Positions 9,618 to 21,269 of a DNA stretch of 64,000 nt are shown in pieces. Below the pieces are notes generated by a model that made no database searches, had not been told where the DNA came from, and worked only from the letters and a program-made list of their open reading frames with translations. Positions within the stretch are counted from its first letter, which is position 1. Each line of letters opens with the position of its first letter. The position numbers and the translations under genes are program-made. The stretch is from Peltaster fructicola (Eukaryota; Ascomycota; Dothideomycetes), in the NCBI GenBank assembly GCA_001592805.2, contig CP051142.1:558001-622000 (forward strand), read 5' to 3'.

Positions 9618-11554
9618 CTAGCAGCAGAACTTGTATGTTTTCTTCCATCGTGGCCACTGAGCACGTTCCGCACGCTCTTCTGCGATAAGCTCAGCGATGT
9701 TGAGGTCACGCATACCAGTGTGCAAGTCCATGTTGTGTGCACGCATGAATGGTGGTCGAACCCAGAGCTTGTAGCCGATGTAGAAGGCAATAACCACAGG
9801 CGCTGCAAGATATGCCTGGAAGAAGTTTGTCACCAGATAGGAGGCGGAGTCGTCCTGGAAGTCGATTGGCCATGCACCAGTCCAGAACTGCGCAATGAGG
9901 ACAAGGCAGTTCATGATGAAGCCGAGCCACGATCCAATGACACCGGGTTGACTGCGGAATGGAAGCTCGTCCAGAGTGTGGCCTTGGACGTGCCAAGCTC
10001 GTCTAAATCGGATGTGTGCGAGACAGATTGAACCCCATGTGAAGATGGAGGACAGACCTGAAAGTGCCAACATCCAGTTGAAGGCGTCCTTCTGCTTGTC
10101 AGAGCCGGCGAAGAATGCGAGGAGTCCAAGAGCAGAAGCCACACCGATGGCGACGATTGGACGACCCTTGCGATCAATGTATCCAAGGATCTTTGGTGCC
10201 TGACCTTGATCTGCAAGAGCAGCCAGTGTTCGGGAGCTGCCATAGACCGATGAGTTTCCGACTGAAAGCACTGCAATGAGGATGACAGCGTTCATGACTG
10301 ATGGCAGTCCGCTGATGCCGGCGTTGAAAATCGCGATGACGAATGGCGAGGCTGAAGCGTCGGCGCTGGAAGCTCCGTTGAGCAGACGTGGATCATCGGC
10401 AGGGACCAAGAGACCGACCAGAGTCAGAGATACGATGTAGAAGATGGTGATTCGCCAGAAGACCTGCTTGATCGCGGTCGGCAGCTATGTATCGTGTCAG
10501 AAGGGTAGGGCTCGTAAAACCTGAGGCACTTACACTCTTGCGTGGGTTTGCAGTCTCGGCGGCTGCAAGACCAACAAGCTCCGTGCCGGCAAATGCAAAG
10601 GCTGCAGTCACGAAGACTGAACACAATCCTTTGAAGCCATTGCCCGCAAAGGCATCGTAGGGAGCATACCAATATCGGCCGCCGATGTAACCACCTTGTG
10701 GACCACCACCGCAGTTAAGGATGATGCCAAGGATGATCCAGCCGATGACAGCAACAACCTTGATGATGGCGAAGACAAATTCTGCTTCACCGTAGCCCTT
10801 GACACCAAACAAGTTGATGACAATGATCAGAACCAAGAAGATTGCCACCCAGGCGTCGTTGCTGATGCTGTAGTTGGACCAGAAGTCGATGACGAGAGTT
10901 GCGGCGACGATCTCAAGTGGCAGGACGACAAGCCATTGCATGGCGTAGCTGGAAACAATCAGTTGTGAAGCTAAAACTTGCATGTGATTAAACTCACTTC
11001 CAGCCCATGGCGAAACCCCAGGCAGGATCGAGGAAACGAGTCGAGTATGCAGAGAAAGAGCCAGCGACTGGGAACAGGACAGCCATCTCGCCAAGTGCAT
11101 GGACTGTGCAGTACAACATCATACCGATCAAGCAGAAGCAAATGACAAGAGAGGCAGGACCTCCAGTCGCGAGAGCACTGCCAGAGCCGACGAACAGACC
11201 AGTACCTGTGATCGTTCAGCGACATTTCGCATGTTATCCTGCTCACTCACCGATAGAGCCACCGATTGCAATCATTTGCAAATGACGACCCTTCAAGTGA
11301 CGCTGCAGTCCAGTGTTCGCAGTGGCGTACGCAGCAGCCTCAGCATCGAAGACTCGACCGTTGGCACCGACAGTACCAGGTGGTGTAGTAGCTGCATTTG
11401 GGTCGCGTTTGAAGCCATCGATGAAGCGTTGTGCGAGCGTGCCTCTGGTAGCTTCGTGCTCACCATATTGTGGCAGATTCTCTGATGCATGTGGCGAGAC
11501 TTCGGTCTCCTTTTGATAGTATCCAGTGGGTATCACCTTCTCAGCGTCCTCCAT
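9618..11554 (-). CDS. Amino-acid permease, fungal YAT family (APC superfamily)
   Basis: Four exons (11554-11251, 11205-10998, 10948-10534, 10484-9618) with 45-49 nt introns give 597 residues. The cytosolic N-terminus (~100 residues) ends in the family signature LQRHLKGRHLQMIAIGGSIG followed by TGLFVGSGSALATGGPASL in TM1. Twelve hydrophobic segments follow, including the LVGLAAAETANPRKS motif and a FTWGSICLAHIRFRRAW segment near TM9-10. The C-terminus ends in a charged tail (AEERAERAQWPRWKK) and finishes in FCC, resembling the short aromatic/Cys tails of yeast permeases such as Gap1 and the Agp proteins that become palmitoylated. It is a plasma-membrane proton/amino-acid symporter; substrate range cannot be read from sequence. 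A second ATG nine bases upstream (11563) could also start it. Confidence 0.93.
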
Positions 11555-13185
11555 CTTGCGCAAGCTCTTTCAGTGTTTTGTCGCAAAAGATCGAGTGGAA
11601 AGTTGGTGTGAAGCGGTGCGCCAGATACTTATGCTGTCAGCACGGCGTCATGTGCCAGCAGGGTCGCACTCGCAGCTTTAGACGAGCTAGTGACTTCTGC
11701 AGACCAGCGATTGTGAGGAGTCGGCCTTGCGCGAGCAGTATACGAGTCGTGGCTGCAAGGATGAGAAGGATGCAGGGAACGTGCTGCAACACTATCCCTC
11801 CGGCGAGAGATAATAAAGATAGGCAGACGACCAATCCCCAGCCTCACATGGCCTCGGATACTACTGAATTCAGAGTGTAACTGCAGATCCGAAGGGCCCA
11901 CCAGATGGTTTCTTCTGTGTGTTTCGTAAATTTGGTGCACTCGAAGGGAGGGGTTTAGATCGTGTTCACTCTGCATTCAGCGACGCTGGTACTCGACATG
12001 CAAGCAACCTTCAATGCATGCACTTAACCGCTGGGCGAAACCAAGCGATGGAACATTCCATGCTGTGGCGCGCGATTTGCCAGACCGCACAAATGACCAT
12101 CCATCCTTCGCAGCAATTAGAATTGCTTCTCGAAGGCGATAGCATATCACTAGTGCCCCAAGCGTTTCCGTAACGTAAGAATGAGACTTTGGGTAGCTCG
12201 AACTGCCTGATGTGGGCGCTGCGCCGCGCAGCATTCGCTTATGCGCCGATCCTGCCTTATTATGAAGTGGAGGCCATGGTGTCGTAGCATTCACTTGGAC
12301 TCCACTGGTGATATGATATCGCGCTCTTGCTGATAGCCATGCGTCCAAGCGTATCAATCATTGCCGATGTGGTAGGGGTATCCGACCAGTGGGCGCTGCT
12401 GACGATGTCCTTGCAGATTTGCACGGTTTCGCCGAGCTGGTACCGTTATCGTGGTACAGGGTAGTCAGACAGCATGGCCTCGATACGCTGATCGTTGTGC
12501 CAGCAGATTTGACATGAATGAGATTGTGTCGCCGGCCACACTCAATTGTGCCGACCTCACCTGTCATTCATTCAGCATTTGCGCTTTCGGCCCGTCCGTC
12601 CAGACGCTGATGAGATTGTTGCAGGAGTCTAGAGGCCATCGTGCTCCTTGATGGTCGACTCATGTCATACATGCTGCCTTGCAAGCCTTGCAGCACCTCG
12701 CCCTGGCGCACGAGCGGTTGCAGACACACTGCATTGTGCTGTGCAACAGGTCGATCGAAGCGTCGTTTCAGATGTGGTTTGGAAGACTGTGAACAGGAGC
12801 AACGGTTTGAGCAGGAGTGATGACAGTGAGAGATGAGTCGGGACATCTGCGAGATCGAGTGTCGGGATATGGTCTCTGCTGACTAAGTCTTTGTTCTGCT
12901 TGTAATGGAAGGGCGTGGTGGGCAGGTGGAGCTCAGGACTATAGTCTAGCGTTTGCATGCTTCGGTGTAGGTTGTCATACTTGTCACACTAGGGCGCAGA
13001 GGCGCAGAGCTACTGTGTGCGTAACGCACGAGATCAAGAGGATACATATCGCTGCAACGCACACTATGCTACATTATTAGATTATATTACACTGCCGTAA
13101 ACTTTCCTCGACTTCGTCAGTCATATTAGATGCACAGCCTGGCGTGAGCTGTTGACCTGGCGCTTGTGAAGATGACATTCTCCGT
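11555..13185. other. Gene-poor interval, 1.6 kb
   Basis: It lies between the permease promoter and the MFS exporter 3' end. There are only short, mutually overlapping frames without domain character. I see no RNA gene, repeat array or mobile-element end. Confidence 0.45.
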
Positions 13186-15062
13186 CTAGCTGTCTGGAGA
13201 GAACTTCGACAGCTTTCTGATCTTCTCGCCGTAGATGTAGAACAAGATCGGAACTGGGAATAGTGCGACAGCCAGGAAGGCAAGCAGGCTGGTAGCCCAT
13301 GGAATGCCAAGGTTCTGTACGTATCAGCCTTAATCGATGGAGAGGCTGCCAAGGACTTACCATGAACATCGGGGTAGCAAAGAGTGGAAAGCCAGCTCCG
13401 ACAGACGATCGGAACAATGAGTTCGCGGCGATGGCCGAATTGGCGTTCATCTTGTACACATCAATCAAGAAGTTCAGTCCCTGAAGGAAAATCATCAGGA
13501 CACCCATGCCGATAGGAACGCAGGCGATGATCTGAAATGGTCAGCTCGACAGTACCAACGAGATCGAAACACTCACCTGTGGTGCTGGGTTGATTGCTGG
13601 GTTAGATGTCCATGCGAACCAGAAGAGACCGATAGGCAGGAGAGCACCACCGACAATCATTGGGATGAGACGCTCCTCCGGCACAACATGGCCTTCCTCC
13701 TCAAGCTTGCGCTTGAATCGTGTCTTGGTGACGACGGCGATGAATGCACCACCAAGCAACACACCAACCAGTATGCCTAGGAATGGCAAGGCTCCAACAC
13801 CTTGGTTCCATCCTCGCTGCTCTTGGAAGCTGATTGGGAAGACCTCGAAGAAGAGGTAGAGAATTCCGTAGATCAGGGACATGTAAAGTGTGATCAGAAC
13901 CAGGATTGGCTCCATGACAACATCTGCAGTGGACGAAGTAGGTACTTCTCGGCGATCACTTTGAAGTCGATCTGACTCTCGTCGGCCTTTGCGTGGATGG
14001 CCCAGTTCTTAGTTTCATAGCGGATCTTCTTCGCTCTCTTCTGAAGGAGGACAGGTGCTGATGTTTCTGGAACAATCAACAATGCTGTAACCCCAAATGC
14101 AGCTGCCATGATCAGGGTGATCCATGCAGTCCAACGCCAGCCGAGATAGGATTGTGTGATGAAGCCTGCCACTGTCAGCGACGATTCATGTGACTCCGTT
14201 TGACACTAACCTCCCACGATAGGCGACGCAACAGGTCCGATGAACGTAGCTGCAGCAAAAACCACGACAGCAACGCCTCTATCCACTGGTCCAAAGAAGT
14301 CTGCAAGGGTGCCGCCGACGATGCCCAAAGGACTAGATGCGAAGAAACCCTGCATACATCAGCAATGTTCCTATGGTATACTGACAACCACGTACACCGA
14401 AGAAACGACACAGCATGATTGTCTCGAGGTTCTGTGCCACGGCCACTGGGATCTGGAAGATCGCAAAGATCGCAAACGGAACGAAAAGTGGTAGCTTCCT
14501 ACCAAACAACTCGGACAGAGGCGACCTGCTGCTGTTAGCATGGCTTCTTGGTTGGGCTTGCTTCGCGATTTTACCAGATGATAGGACCAAATGCGAAGCC
14601 GAGTACGAAGAGAGAGGTGCCTAAGGGATGGTTAGCATCAGTAGAGAGATAGGCGTAGATCGACATACCAAGAATCATGACTTCTTCACTAACACCAAAC
14701 TCCTCTGCAGTTGGCTGTGTCGCAGTGCTGAAGACTGACGAGGCGAAGGTGACTGCGAGTGTCATGACACCAAGAGCGATGGTTATGGTCCATTTCTTTG
14801 CAGAAGACCTAGAGATATCAGCACAAGCTTGTGTCATATACAGTACTACTCACCAATTCATTGGATTCTCTGGATCGTCAGGACCATTCCATTCGACGAG
14901 ATTTGGGTCTTTCTCCTCCTCCTCATCATTGTCGGACTTCTTTGGTTGTTGCTTCTCAACATCATTGTTACCCTCTTTGGACAGCCTTGATCCCTCGTGC
15001 TCCTTGTCATGCTCATCTGCTAGTGTGCTGACATCTGACGGACGGTGCTCAACCTCGGCCAT
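13186..15062 (-). CDS. MFS drug/polyamine exporter (DHA1, Tpo/Flr-like), with one frame break
   Basis: Eight exons: 15062-14854, 14808-14669, 14620-14575, 14525-14396, 14349-14211, 14165-13577, 13531-13361 and 13314-13186, with introns of 45-49 nt. The acidic N-terminus (SDNDEEEEKDPNLVEW) ends in GPDDPENPMNW, the standard entry to fungal DHA1 transporters. LGFAFGPIIWSPLSELFGRK and RFFGGFFASSPLGIVGGTLAD are the 12-TM antiporter motifs, and the central loop and YMSLIYGILYLFFEVFP follow. The exon sum is 1553 nt, one short of a multiple of three. The frame changes near 13918, between LLRPLQML and VMEPILVLITLYM, with no room for an intron; otherwise the gene looks intact (about 517 residues). It is either a sequence error or a recent null. 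Substrate unknown. Confidence 0.87.
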
Positions 15063-17094
15063 TGTGATGAAAGCTTTGTGAGCCGAAGGATCTTTCAGAG
15101 CCGATGCGTTTGTGTGTTGTGTTTGCGCATGAGCCTAAGGATAAGTAGGGAATATAACACGAGCGTACAGTGTTGAGCCCCTGATACCCTCCAAGGTATG
15201 CCATTACGTCTATCGTCCACGATCTGCCCGGAAGCTAGGAAGATGCGGCTACCGATGCAGATCTAGAAAGTGACGTGTGATGTGAGGTGTCTGAAGTAGA
15301 GGCACACTGATCTTTAGTCGAAAGTCTACTGAGGTCATCCTAGACTATGATTGCTCGCTGCAAGAGTTCGGCGTAGAGACCTATGATGTCGTTGCGGCGA
15401 CTTGATCGGCGGATACTACTAGATGCTAGTTCGATCGCGTCTGTAAGAATGAAAGCATGGCATTCTGCCGCGGGTGTTGCCTTTGCATTATATTGTACAG
15501 CGAAACGCATTGTGCATAGGCGTTGAAGCAGTAGACATCCGCATGCGAGTATTCGAGCTTGTGGTATCGTCTGCATGCATCATGTAAATGTGCACACGTC
15601 TGGACTGCTGAAGTCGTTGAGAAGTGACGTCAGCCTCTGCAACTGTCAGCTGAGTCTTGGCATCGCTGACATCCGATGGCCCCAGAGCACTATTTTCTCT
15701 TCCGATGTTTAGCAGGACAACCACCACGTGCAATGACGATGCTAGATCAACAACGTAGCATATCCTGTGCGGCTGATCCTCGATAAGACTGGTCACCCAG
15801 CACACCATCAGACGCCCGGCCGCGGAGGTCCTCATCGGCAGCCACGACGAGGCACTATGACGACGACAGCATAGAGTCAGAGTACCTCACTCTAAGTCAG
15901 TGAAAGTTCGTCTCAACTTGACAGTATCAATCACATACGGTTGTGCACACGCACTCATTACTCGGTCTCGTGCTCATGCTGGTCGTCGGCACAAAGGTCA
16001 CGATTCTGTAAGCGCAGCTACGAACTCAGATGGACGCTGGCGCTCGTCGACGGATATTGAGAATGAGAGCACGACAGGCTCCAAGTGATCGATGGCGAGC
16101 ACGCATAGTGTGGATAGCAGCACTCCCTGAAGGTAAAGCGTTGTCACGATATTGTCCAGGAGACTCTGCCGTGGGATGTAGAGTCTTGTGGTAAGTATGA
16201 CTCTGCTTTGTTCGCCTTCCGCTCCTCAAATCGCTTCTCGGTAGCCTCAGAAACACACAGCTCTTTTCTCGCCATGCATTTCTCGAGTCGTAGACCAGTT
16301 CTGCCATGCTCTGCTTTTGAGATGAATGCGATTTGGCGACGAGCCGGTTGGATTGTGGGCTTCATTTATTCTGGTCAGGCTGCCCGCCTTGGGAGATGGT
16401 GAACCCAACCTGATGCTAACCATACATCTGTTGTTGACGACTTGTGGAGGGAGCAAGAGAGGAGTGAGTCCATGATGAGACAAGCATGAGGATGACATTG
16501 AAGTTATCACCAATTACGGGTTGCCAGTTAGTCAGGCGAAGCCACCGCGACGTCCGTTGGCCTTCTTTCAAGCGCATATCTTCTCGAAGTGATGCCAACA
16601 CAACAGCATCCCAGCATCACCATATGTCTATCACAGCCAAGAAGGATAACCACAAAGTTCTTCGCGCAGTCCACGACTTTGCAACAAATGATGAGCTCCA
16701 CGATATCATAGATGGTTTGCGATGAGTTGATGGACATGCGTAGAAGAACTTCCTGAAAAAACTTGTGCGCGCGATGACGGCAGGTGGGCCGGTCGACGAG
16801 GTGCACAACGACATTTCGGACCGACCAGAGACTACAACTGCACCATGCTGAAGTGCAGTAGGTCTTCGATATGCCCATACAAGTGTACAACAACAACACC
16901 CTTGCTTGTACAGGTATCATAGTCAACCGAGGTGAGCAGTCTTGACCATTCTTGTGGTACCGTCGCTGTGTGCACGACAGAGAGCTTCGTTGCAGCCAGC
17001 GGTCAATATGGCGGAGACCTTGATAGACATCTATGTTGAGCTGTCGAGGGTTGGAAGGTACCATGAATACAAGGTCCATCGTTGCATGGCGCGC
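15063..17094. other. Gene-poor interval, 2.0 kb
   Basis: No supported gene. A 183-codon minus-strand frame at 16528-17079 is Cys- and Arg-rich without any domain feel and is treated as chance. The interval should contain the MFS promoter and the methyltransferase 3' UTR. Confidence 0.45.
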
Positions 17095-17979
17095 TCACTT
17101 GATGCAGATCAAAGTGCTGTCAAGCGCCATCAAACGTCCGTCAGCAGCATCTTCCCACTCCTTCCATGCGGCGGTCCATTCTGCATTCTCCTCCTCTGTG
17201 ATCACTCCAGCCTTCAAAGCAGTACCATTCCACCCTCGCCCAGCGCCAAGTACCCAGTCAGATCTACTCTGTTGCCCAGATTCCTCCCAGGCATCAGAAT
17301 CCATGGTGATCTTATCCCAGGAGAAGCCAGCCTGATGAGCCCACAGATGATGCTGCAGACCGCCACCGGGATGCTTGCCTAGGCTTCTATGCCAATCACG
17401 GAACTTGAGCATATAGTGATCAAGCGCTGGTATGGTGGGAGTAACGATCATGCTGCTGTTGTCTCGTAGAGCCAAGATGCCACCCGTTTTGAGCACGCGG
17501 CGCATCTCCTTGATAGCACCAACTGGATTCTCCAGATGTAACGTTACTTGATGTGCATGGACTACGTCGAAGGTCTCATCCCCGAAACGACTGAGGTCGT
17601 GAACGTTTCCGACGTCGAATTCCACGTTCTTCGCATCGGTTGAAGTGCTGAGCTCCTGAGCGACAGAGATCAGGTCTGTACCTGGTCAGCTAAGGTCCAG
17701 TAGGCATATCCCACACATACTCCGCTCAACATCCAGTCCAATGGTGTGACCGTTTTTGAGGATGCGGGCGAGGTCAAGTGTGATTGATCCTCCACCACAG
17801 CCTACGTCGAGTAGTCGAAAGTCTGGTCTCAGATATGGTAACAGATGTGCGGCATGGACTGCAGCATTGCGTTTGTTGAAGTAGTTGACCATAGCATTGA
17901 AAGGACTTGGGACGATCTCATGACTATCAGTCTTGATCTTGTACATCGCTGCTGTGTGGTTGTATGACGGCGATGGCAA
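17095..17979 (-). CDS. SAM-dependent methyltransferase, UbiE/COQ5-like
   Basis: Exon 1 is 17979-17721 and exon 2 is 17675-17095, giving 279 residues. The intron acceptor was chosen at GTACAG rather than the nearer GACCAG because it leaves a usable distance to the CTGAC branch point. Motif I is LLDVGCGGGSITLDLA with acidic post-I residue in GLDVER; later come FDVVHAHQVTLHL and the MRRVLKTGGILALRD motif typical of the Methyltransf_11/UbiE group. The C-terminal ~100 residues (Trp-rich, GAGRGWNGTALKAG) are shared by many stand-alone fungal UbiE-like enzymes of unknown substrate. It is not the mitochondrial COQ5 itself as far as I can judge, having no presequence. It lies downstream of, and on the same strand as, the ketopantoate reductase gene. 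Confidence 0.83.
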
Positions 17980-18150
17980 CAGGGCAGCGTGTTGGCTGAT
18001 GTTGACGCGGTACTCGTACGCTGTTCAAATATGATTGTCGCCGCAATGCTGAACTATATGTCTCGTCTCGAATTCCGATGTCGATCCTTCGGGGTTTCGA
18101 GAGCCCGAGACCTGCAGAGATGGTGCCTATGGAGTCTTGCCAGGACGATA

Positions 18151-19167
18151 TCAAAGTTTGCTCTTCTCCCTGTTCTCCTGAGCCATACGAAGAAGGGCAT
18201 ACAAGCTCTGCAACCTGGGCATCTCAAACCCCTTGTCTCGTGCAATACGAATCGGATTGCCAAGGATGACCTCAAGCTCCATTCGTCTCCCAGCATCCCA
18301 GTCAATGCTCATGCTCGGTTTGCTGCCGGAACTATTGCGCTGTGTGCTTTGCAGTATCTTCTCGGCCGATGCGAGGCCTTTGGGTAGAGGTTTACCAAGC
18401 ACTTTTGGTGCAGTTTCCAGTACTTCATTCATGACGCCAAGCAGGTGTCTGCTAAGCTCAGGGTCGTTCGACATCTTCTGATTGCTGCTTCCTCCAGACA
18501 AGACCGAGGATGGGTTCATGGCAGCGTTGATCGCGATCTTGTGCCATCTCACGAACTGCAGACCAGCATGATCATAGGCTTCGGCGTCAGCAATGCCTCC
18601 AGATTTGAGCAGGTCTACAAGTCTGTCGTTGCGTTCTGTAGCTATTGTATCTGTCTGCTGTGGTCCGGCGCCTTTGCTATCGAGGTGTGGTAGGAATGGT
18701 CCAATGGAGATGCGAGTCCATCGGTTGTGCTGTATCACACCATGCTCTGGCTGAGCTGCCGAAGCTATTGTGACGGCACTGAGGACTGTGGCATTGGCAA
18801 AGCGCTTGGTGTATGGATCTTCAACCCCTAGACCGTTCTGTACCAGCACGATTGATGTGTTGTTGCTCACTAGTCCTTCGAGCAGCTTGCTGTCATCACT
18901 AACGTCTGGAAGTGCCTTTGTGCTGACCAGCAGATAGTCCCACTGGACCTTGGCAGCTCTCGCCTCCTCTGGTGAGCCGAAAGTGTGCTCGGGCTGGAAG
19001 TGATAGTCTTTGTACTTTGGCGATGATACCTTGAAGCCTGCGGCCTTCACCACTTTGTAGTTCGATCTGCACAGCGCAGAGACCTTGACGCCTTGCACCT
19101 CTGCAAGGCGAGATCCGTAGAACGCTCCAATGGCGCCGGCGCCGACGATAAGGACCCGAACAGTCAT
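18151..19167 (-). CDS. Ketopantoate reductase-like protein (ApbA/PanE family)
   Basis: A single uninterrupted 338-residue frame. It starts MTVRVLIVGAGAIGAFYGSR, with the N-terminal G-x-G-x-x-G Rossmann motif that binds NADP. The family's QNGLGVEDPY loop sits near residue 110, and the helical C-terminal ketopantoate domain contains the KIAINAAMNPSSVLSGGS motif with the conserved Lys and Asn. The family reduces 2-dehydropantoate to pantoate in the pantothenate/CoA pathway. Filamentous fungi carry several ApbA paralogues, some of unproven substrate, so the reaction is likely rather than certain. No signal or targeting peptide is evident. It is followed 171 bp later by the methyltransferase on the same strand; functional linkage is not implied. 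Confidence 0.88.
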   Translation of the reverse strand: MTVRVLIVGAGAIGAFYGSRLAEVQGVKVSALCRSNYKVVKAAGFKVSSPKYKDYHFQPEHTFGSPEEARAAKVQWDYLLVSTKALPDVSDDSKLLEGLVSNNTSIVLVQNGLGVEDPYTKRFANATVLSAVTIASAAQPEHGVIQHNRWTRISIGPFLPHLDSKGAGPQQTDTIATERNDRLVDLLKSGGIADAEAYDHAGLQFVRWHKIAINAAMNPSSVLSGGSSNQKMSNDPELSRHLLGVMNEVLETAPKVLGKPLPKGLASAEKILQSTQRNSSGSKPSMSIDWDAGRRMELEVILGNPIRIARDKGFEMPRLQSLYALLRMAQENREKSKL

Positions 19168-19869
19168 TGCAGGGAGTGTTGCTTGGAAGAGTTACTGAAA
19201 TAAGGACGTGGTGACATGTACATACGTGCAGCTTACCGAGGATCACGCAACACCGCGATATCCGCGCGGACGGAAGTCGAAGCGGAGGCGGAAGCTAAAG
19301 AGCGCCGTCTTTCCTGTATCGATTGTGAACAGGCGCTCCTCAATAACGTATACCTGACTTGCGGGATATGGTCATTGAGTAGATTGCCGTCATGATACTA
19401 GCATTGGACGTATGCATCTCGCCTTCTCGCCAGACCAGTGCCTGCTCGCTAAGCGTATTGATGACTGTTTACTTGGGCTCGCAGCCAGGACATGTATGAC
19501 CGATCAGGCTTTGAGCTGTAACATCTGCGAAAGCACGAGTCGTTTGCGTTGAGGACAAGATGTCGACGTGTACATCATTGTTGTGAAAGAGCACTCTGCG
19601 GCCGACATTCACTTCAGCACCTTCAAGGCCAGTCACGATTATCGATAGATCTCCAGGCTCCTTGCACGGCAGCTGTGCGGGGGAAGCAAAGCACTTACCA
19701 TGAGGTCCACGGATCTTCTCGTGCTGCTCGTGTCACGCAGGCCCATTGTTCGACTCAACTTGTTCTCATTGTTCGGCTATGAGCTCAGGTGGTATATCTC
19801 TTCGGTCGAAAGATCGATGCTTGGAATAGCCCGCAAACGCCATGTACTCTCAATGCTCAATATCCATAC
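19168..19869. other. Intergenic, 0.7 kb
   Basis: It lies between the start of the ketopantoate reductase gene and the 3' end of RPL38, both minus strand. Only short frames are present; I see no RNA gene or repeat. Confidence 0.45.
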
Positions 19870-20227
19870 TCATGAAGTCTTTGCGACACGCTTGCCCTTT
19901 GCGTTCTTCTTTGGGACATCGGTGATGGTAAGTCCTGCATAGCCATATCAGCTTGCTGTAATGCTCTCGTCTCGTCTTGCATACCTGGTGGGAGACTCTG
20001 CTTCAGCTTCTCGGCCTTGTCTGAGTCCTTGAGGACAAGTGTGTACAGATGGCGCTTGCATCGGACCTTGAACTTGGTCTGGTTTGCTGAGTTCTTCTTG
20101 ATTCGTGCAGCTACATGTTGTTAGTCGTCTCCAAGCAGTGCTTCGCGCTGGGTAGGCTCATACACGACGCATCCTTTCGTCTGCAGATCTCGATGAACTG
20201 CTTGATGTCGGAAGTTTCGCGAGGCAT
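19870..20227 (-). CDS. rpl38: 60S ribosomal protein eL38
   Basis: A short gene split into three exons, 20227-20164, 20110-19985 and 19934-19870 (introns 53 and 50 nt), giving 84 residues. The start [20 protein letters not shown] is the eL38 N-terminus. It continues through [27 protein letters not shown] and [20 protein letters not shown] to a basic tail [12 protein letters not shown]. Exon 1 ends after TCGT so that the codons read Lys-Asp-Ala-Ser-Ser-Ala-Arg, as in other fungi. eL38 is a small protein of the large ribosomal subunit. The gene is divergent from the NTF2-fold gene; their start codons are 171 bp apart, so they share one short promoter region. Confidence 0.95.
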
Positions 20228-20398
20228 GGTGACTGTATTGTTTCGTTCCTGAGAGACTGCTTGTCGCAACAATGCTGGATCCATTTTGATGTGTGATTTC
20301 TGCGGCTAAGCGGCGGCTGGTCCCGGCGAAATCTTGGCGCGACTTTACGAGCATCTCCAGCTTTAGCTCCAGCTTCCTCTCTTGCCTATCACCACAAC

Positions 20399-20908
20399 AT
20401 GTCGATCCTCGACGACACAGATTTCATACGCGTCTCTACGCATGCAGCCGAGTCTCTAGTTGATGCATACTACACAGCCCTGAACAGCGCACGAGCCCAA
20501 CTTGAATCGTTCTATGTTCCTGTCACACAGCTTCCTACTGGCAGATCACTACCGTACATAAGCTATAATGGCCAGGTCTTCAGCGATCCTGCAGCGTTCA
20601 AGAAAAGTTTCGAAGAGATGCCGTGGACGCACTACGAAGCGCAGTCGTTCGATGTGCATGTCATGAACCCGAGCATGAACGCAATCGAGTCGAAGAGCAA
20701 GAAAGATCACGAACGGAACATGTCCCTTGTTGTGCAGGTATCAGGTTATGTACGTCTACACGAGCGCAAGGAGGGTCCGCTCAAAGGCTTCAGCGACAGC
20801 TTCGTGCTCGTTCCAAACAAGGAAGAAGCAGGAGGCAGGCAGACGGGTAAGATGGATCACGGTAGACAATGGTTGATCCAAACCCAGAACTTCAGGTTCG
20901 TCGTGTGA
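20399..20908 (+). CDS. NTF2-fold protein, Mtr2/Nxt1-like mRNA export cofactor
   Basis: A complete 169-residue frame with no intron. The N-terminal STHAAESLVDAYYTALNSAR helix and the FYVPVTQLPTGRSLPYISYNGQVF segment match the start of NTF2-like folds. The C-terminal strands (GYVRLHE, GFSDSFVLVPN, RQWLIQTQNFRFVV) end in the R-x-W-x-x-x-x-Q-x-F-R-F pattern common to NTF2-type export adaptors. The family partners Mex67/TAP at the nuclear pore for bulk mRNA export. A loop with a charged insertion (KSKKDHERN and EEAGGRQTGKMDHG) makes it longer than human NXT1 (140 residues) and nearer fungal Mtr2 (about 180). I cannot separate the Mtr2 from the Nxt1 assignment by eye. Confidence 0.78.
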   Translation: MSILDDTDFIRVSTHAAESLVDAYYTALNSARAQLESFYVPVTQLPTGRSLPYISYNGQVFSDPAAFKKSFEEMPWTHYEAQSFDVHVMNPSMNAIESKSKKDHERNMSLVVQVSGYVRLHERKEGPLKGFSDSFVLVPNKEEAGGRQTGKMDHGRQWLIQTQNFRFVV

Positions 20909-21269
20909 GGGCATGAGCATTACACGTTGTAAGTGACCTTATCTCTTCCACCTAGCATCAGCAGGGTAAAATACACTCATAAGCTCCATTTCGTGAAGCA
21001 GCATGCTGGCTGCGACCTGTCCGAACCACATACTGATACGTTCAAGTTCTGTAAAAGCGCGATGCAGCTGCTGTCAACTCAGTGGATGGACGGCTTAAGG
21101 ACCACGTGCTCTACGCTTTACACGGGCAATTGTCTTGCAAGCTGACGGATTCACTTGACTGTCACAAGCAGTCAAGCTAAGAATTGTGCTGCATGAACGC
21201 ACACTATATAAATGACCCCCTTTCTTCCTTCCTTCTTTACCAGCTCCATTCATCACCTACTTCCACGCC
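20909..21269. other. Intergenic, promoter of the DUF7918-like gene
   Basis: It contains the 3' UTR of the NTF2-fold gene and then a well-formed promoter with a TATA box and a pyrimidine tract (about 21216-21240) shortly before the next ATG at 21270. Confidence 0.5.
21205..21212 (+). promoter_or_regulatory. TATA box upstream of the DUF7918-like gene
   Basis: TATATAAA lies 58 bp before the ATG at 21270 and is followed by a CT-rich stretch (CCCCTTTCTTCCTTCCTTC). This arrangement is common around transcription starts in filamentous fungi. Position and motif are seen; function is inferred. Confidence 0.6.

Noticed and set aside
16528-17079. 183-codon minus-strand ORF
   Set aside because: Cys/Arg-rich random-looking composition, no domain, overlapping frames on the other strand, no splice context.
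17095-19167. Methyltransferase plus ketopantoate reductase as a metabolic gene cluster
   Set aside because: Two neighbouring genes on one strand with no other pathway enzymes; adjacency alone is not evidence of a cluster.
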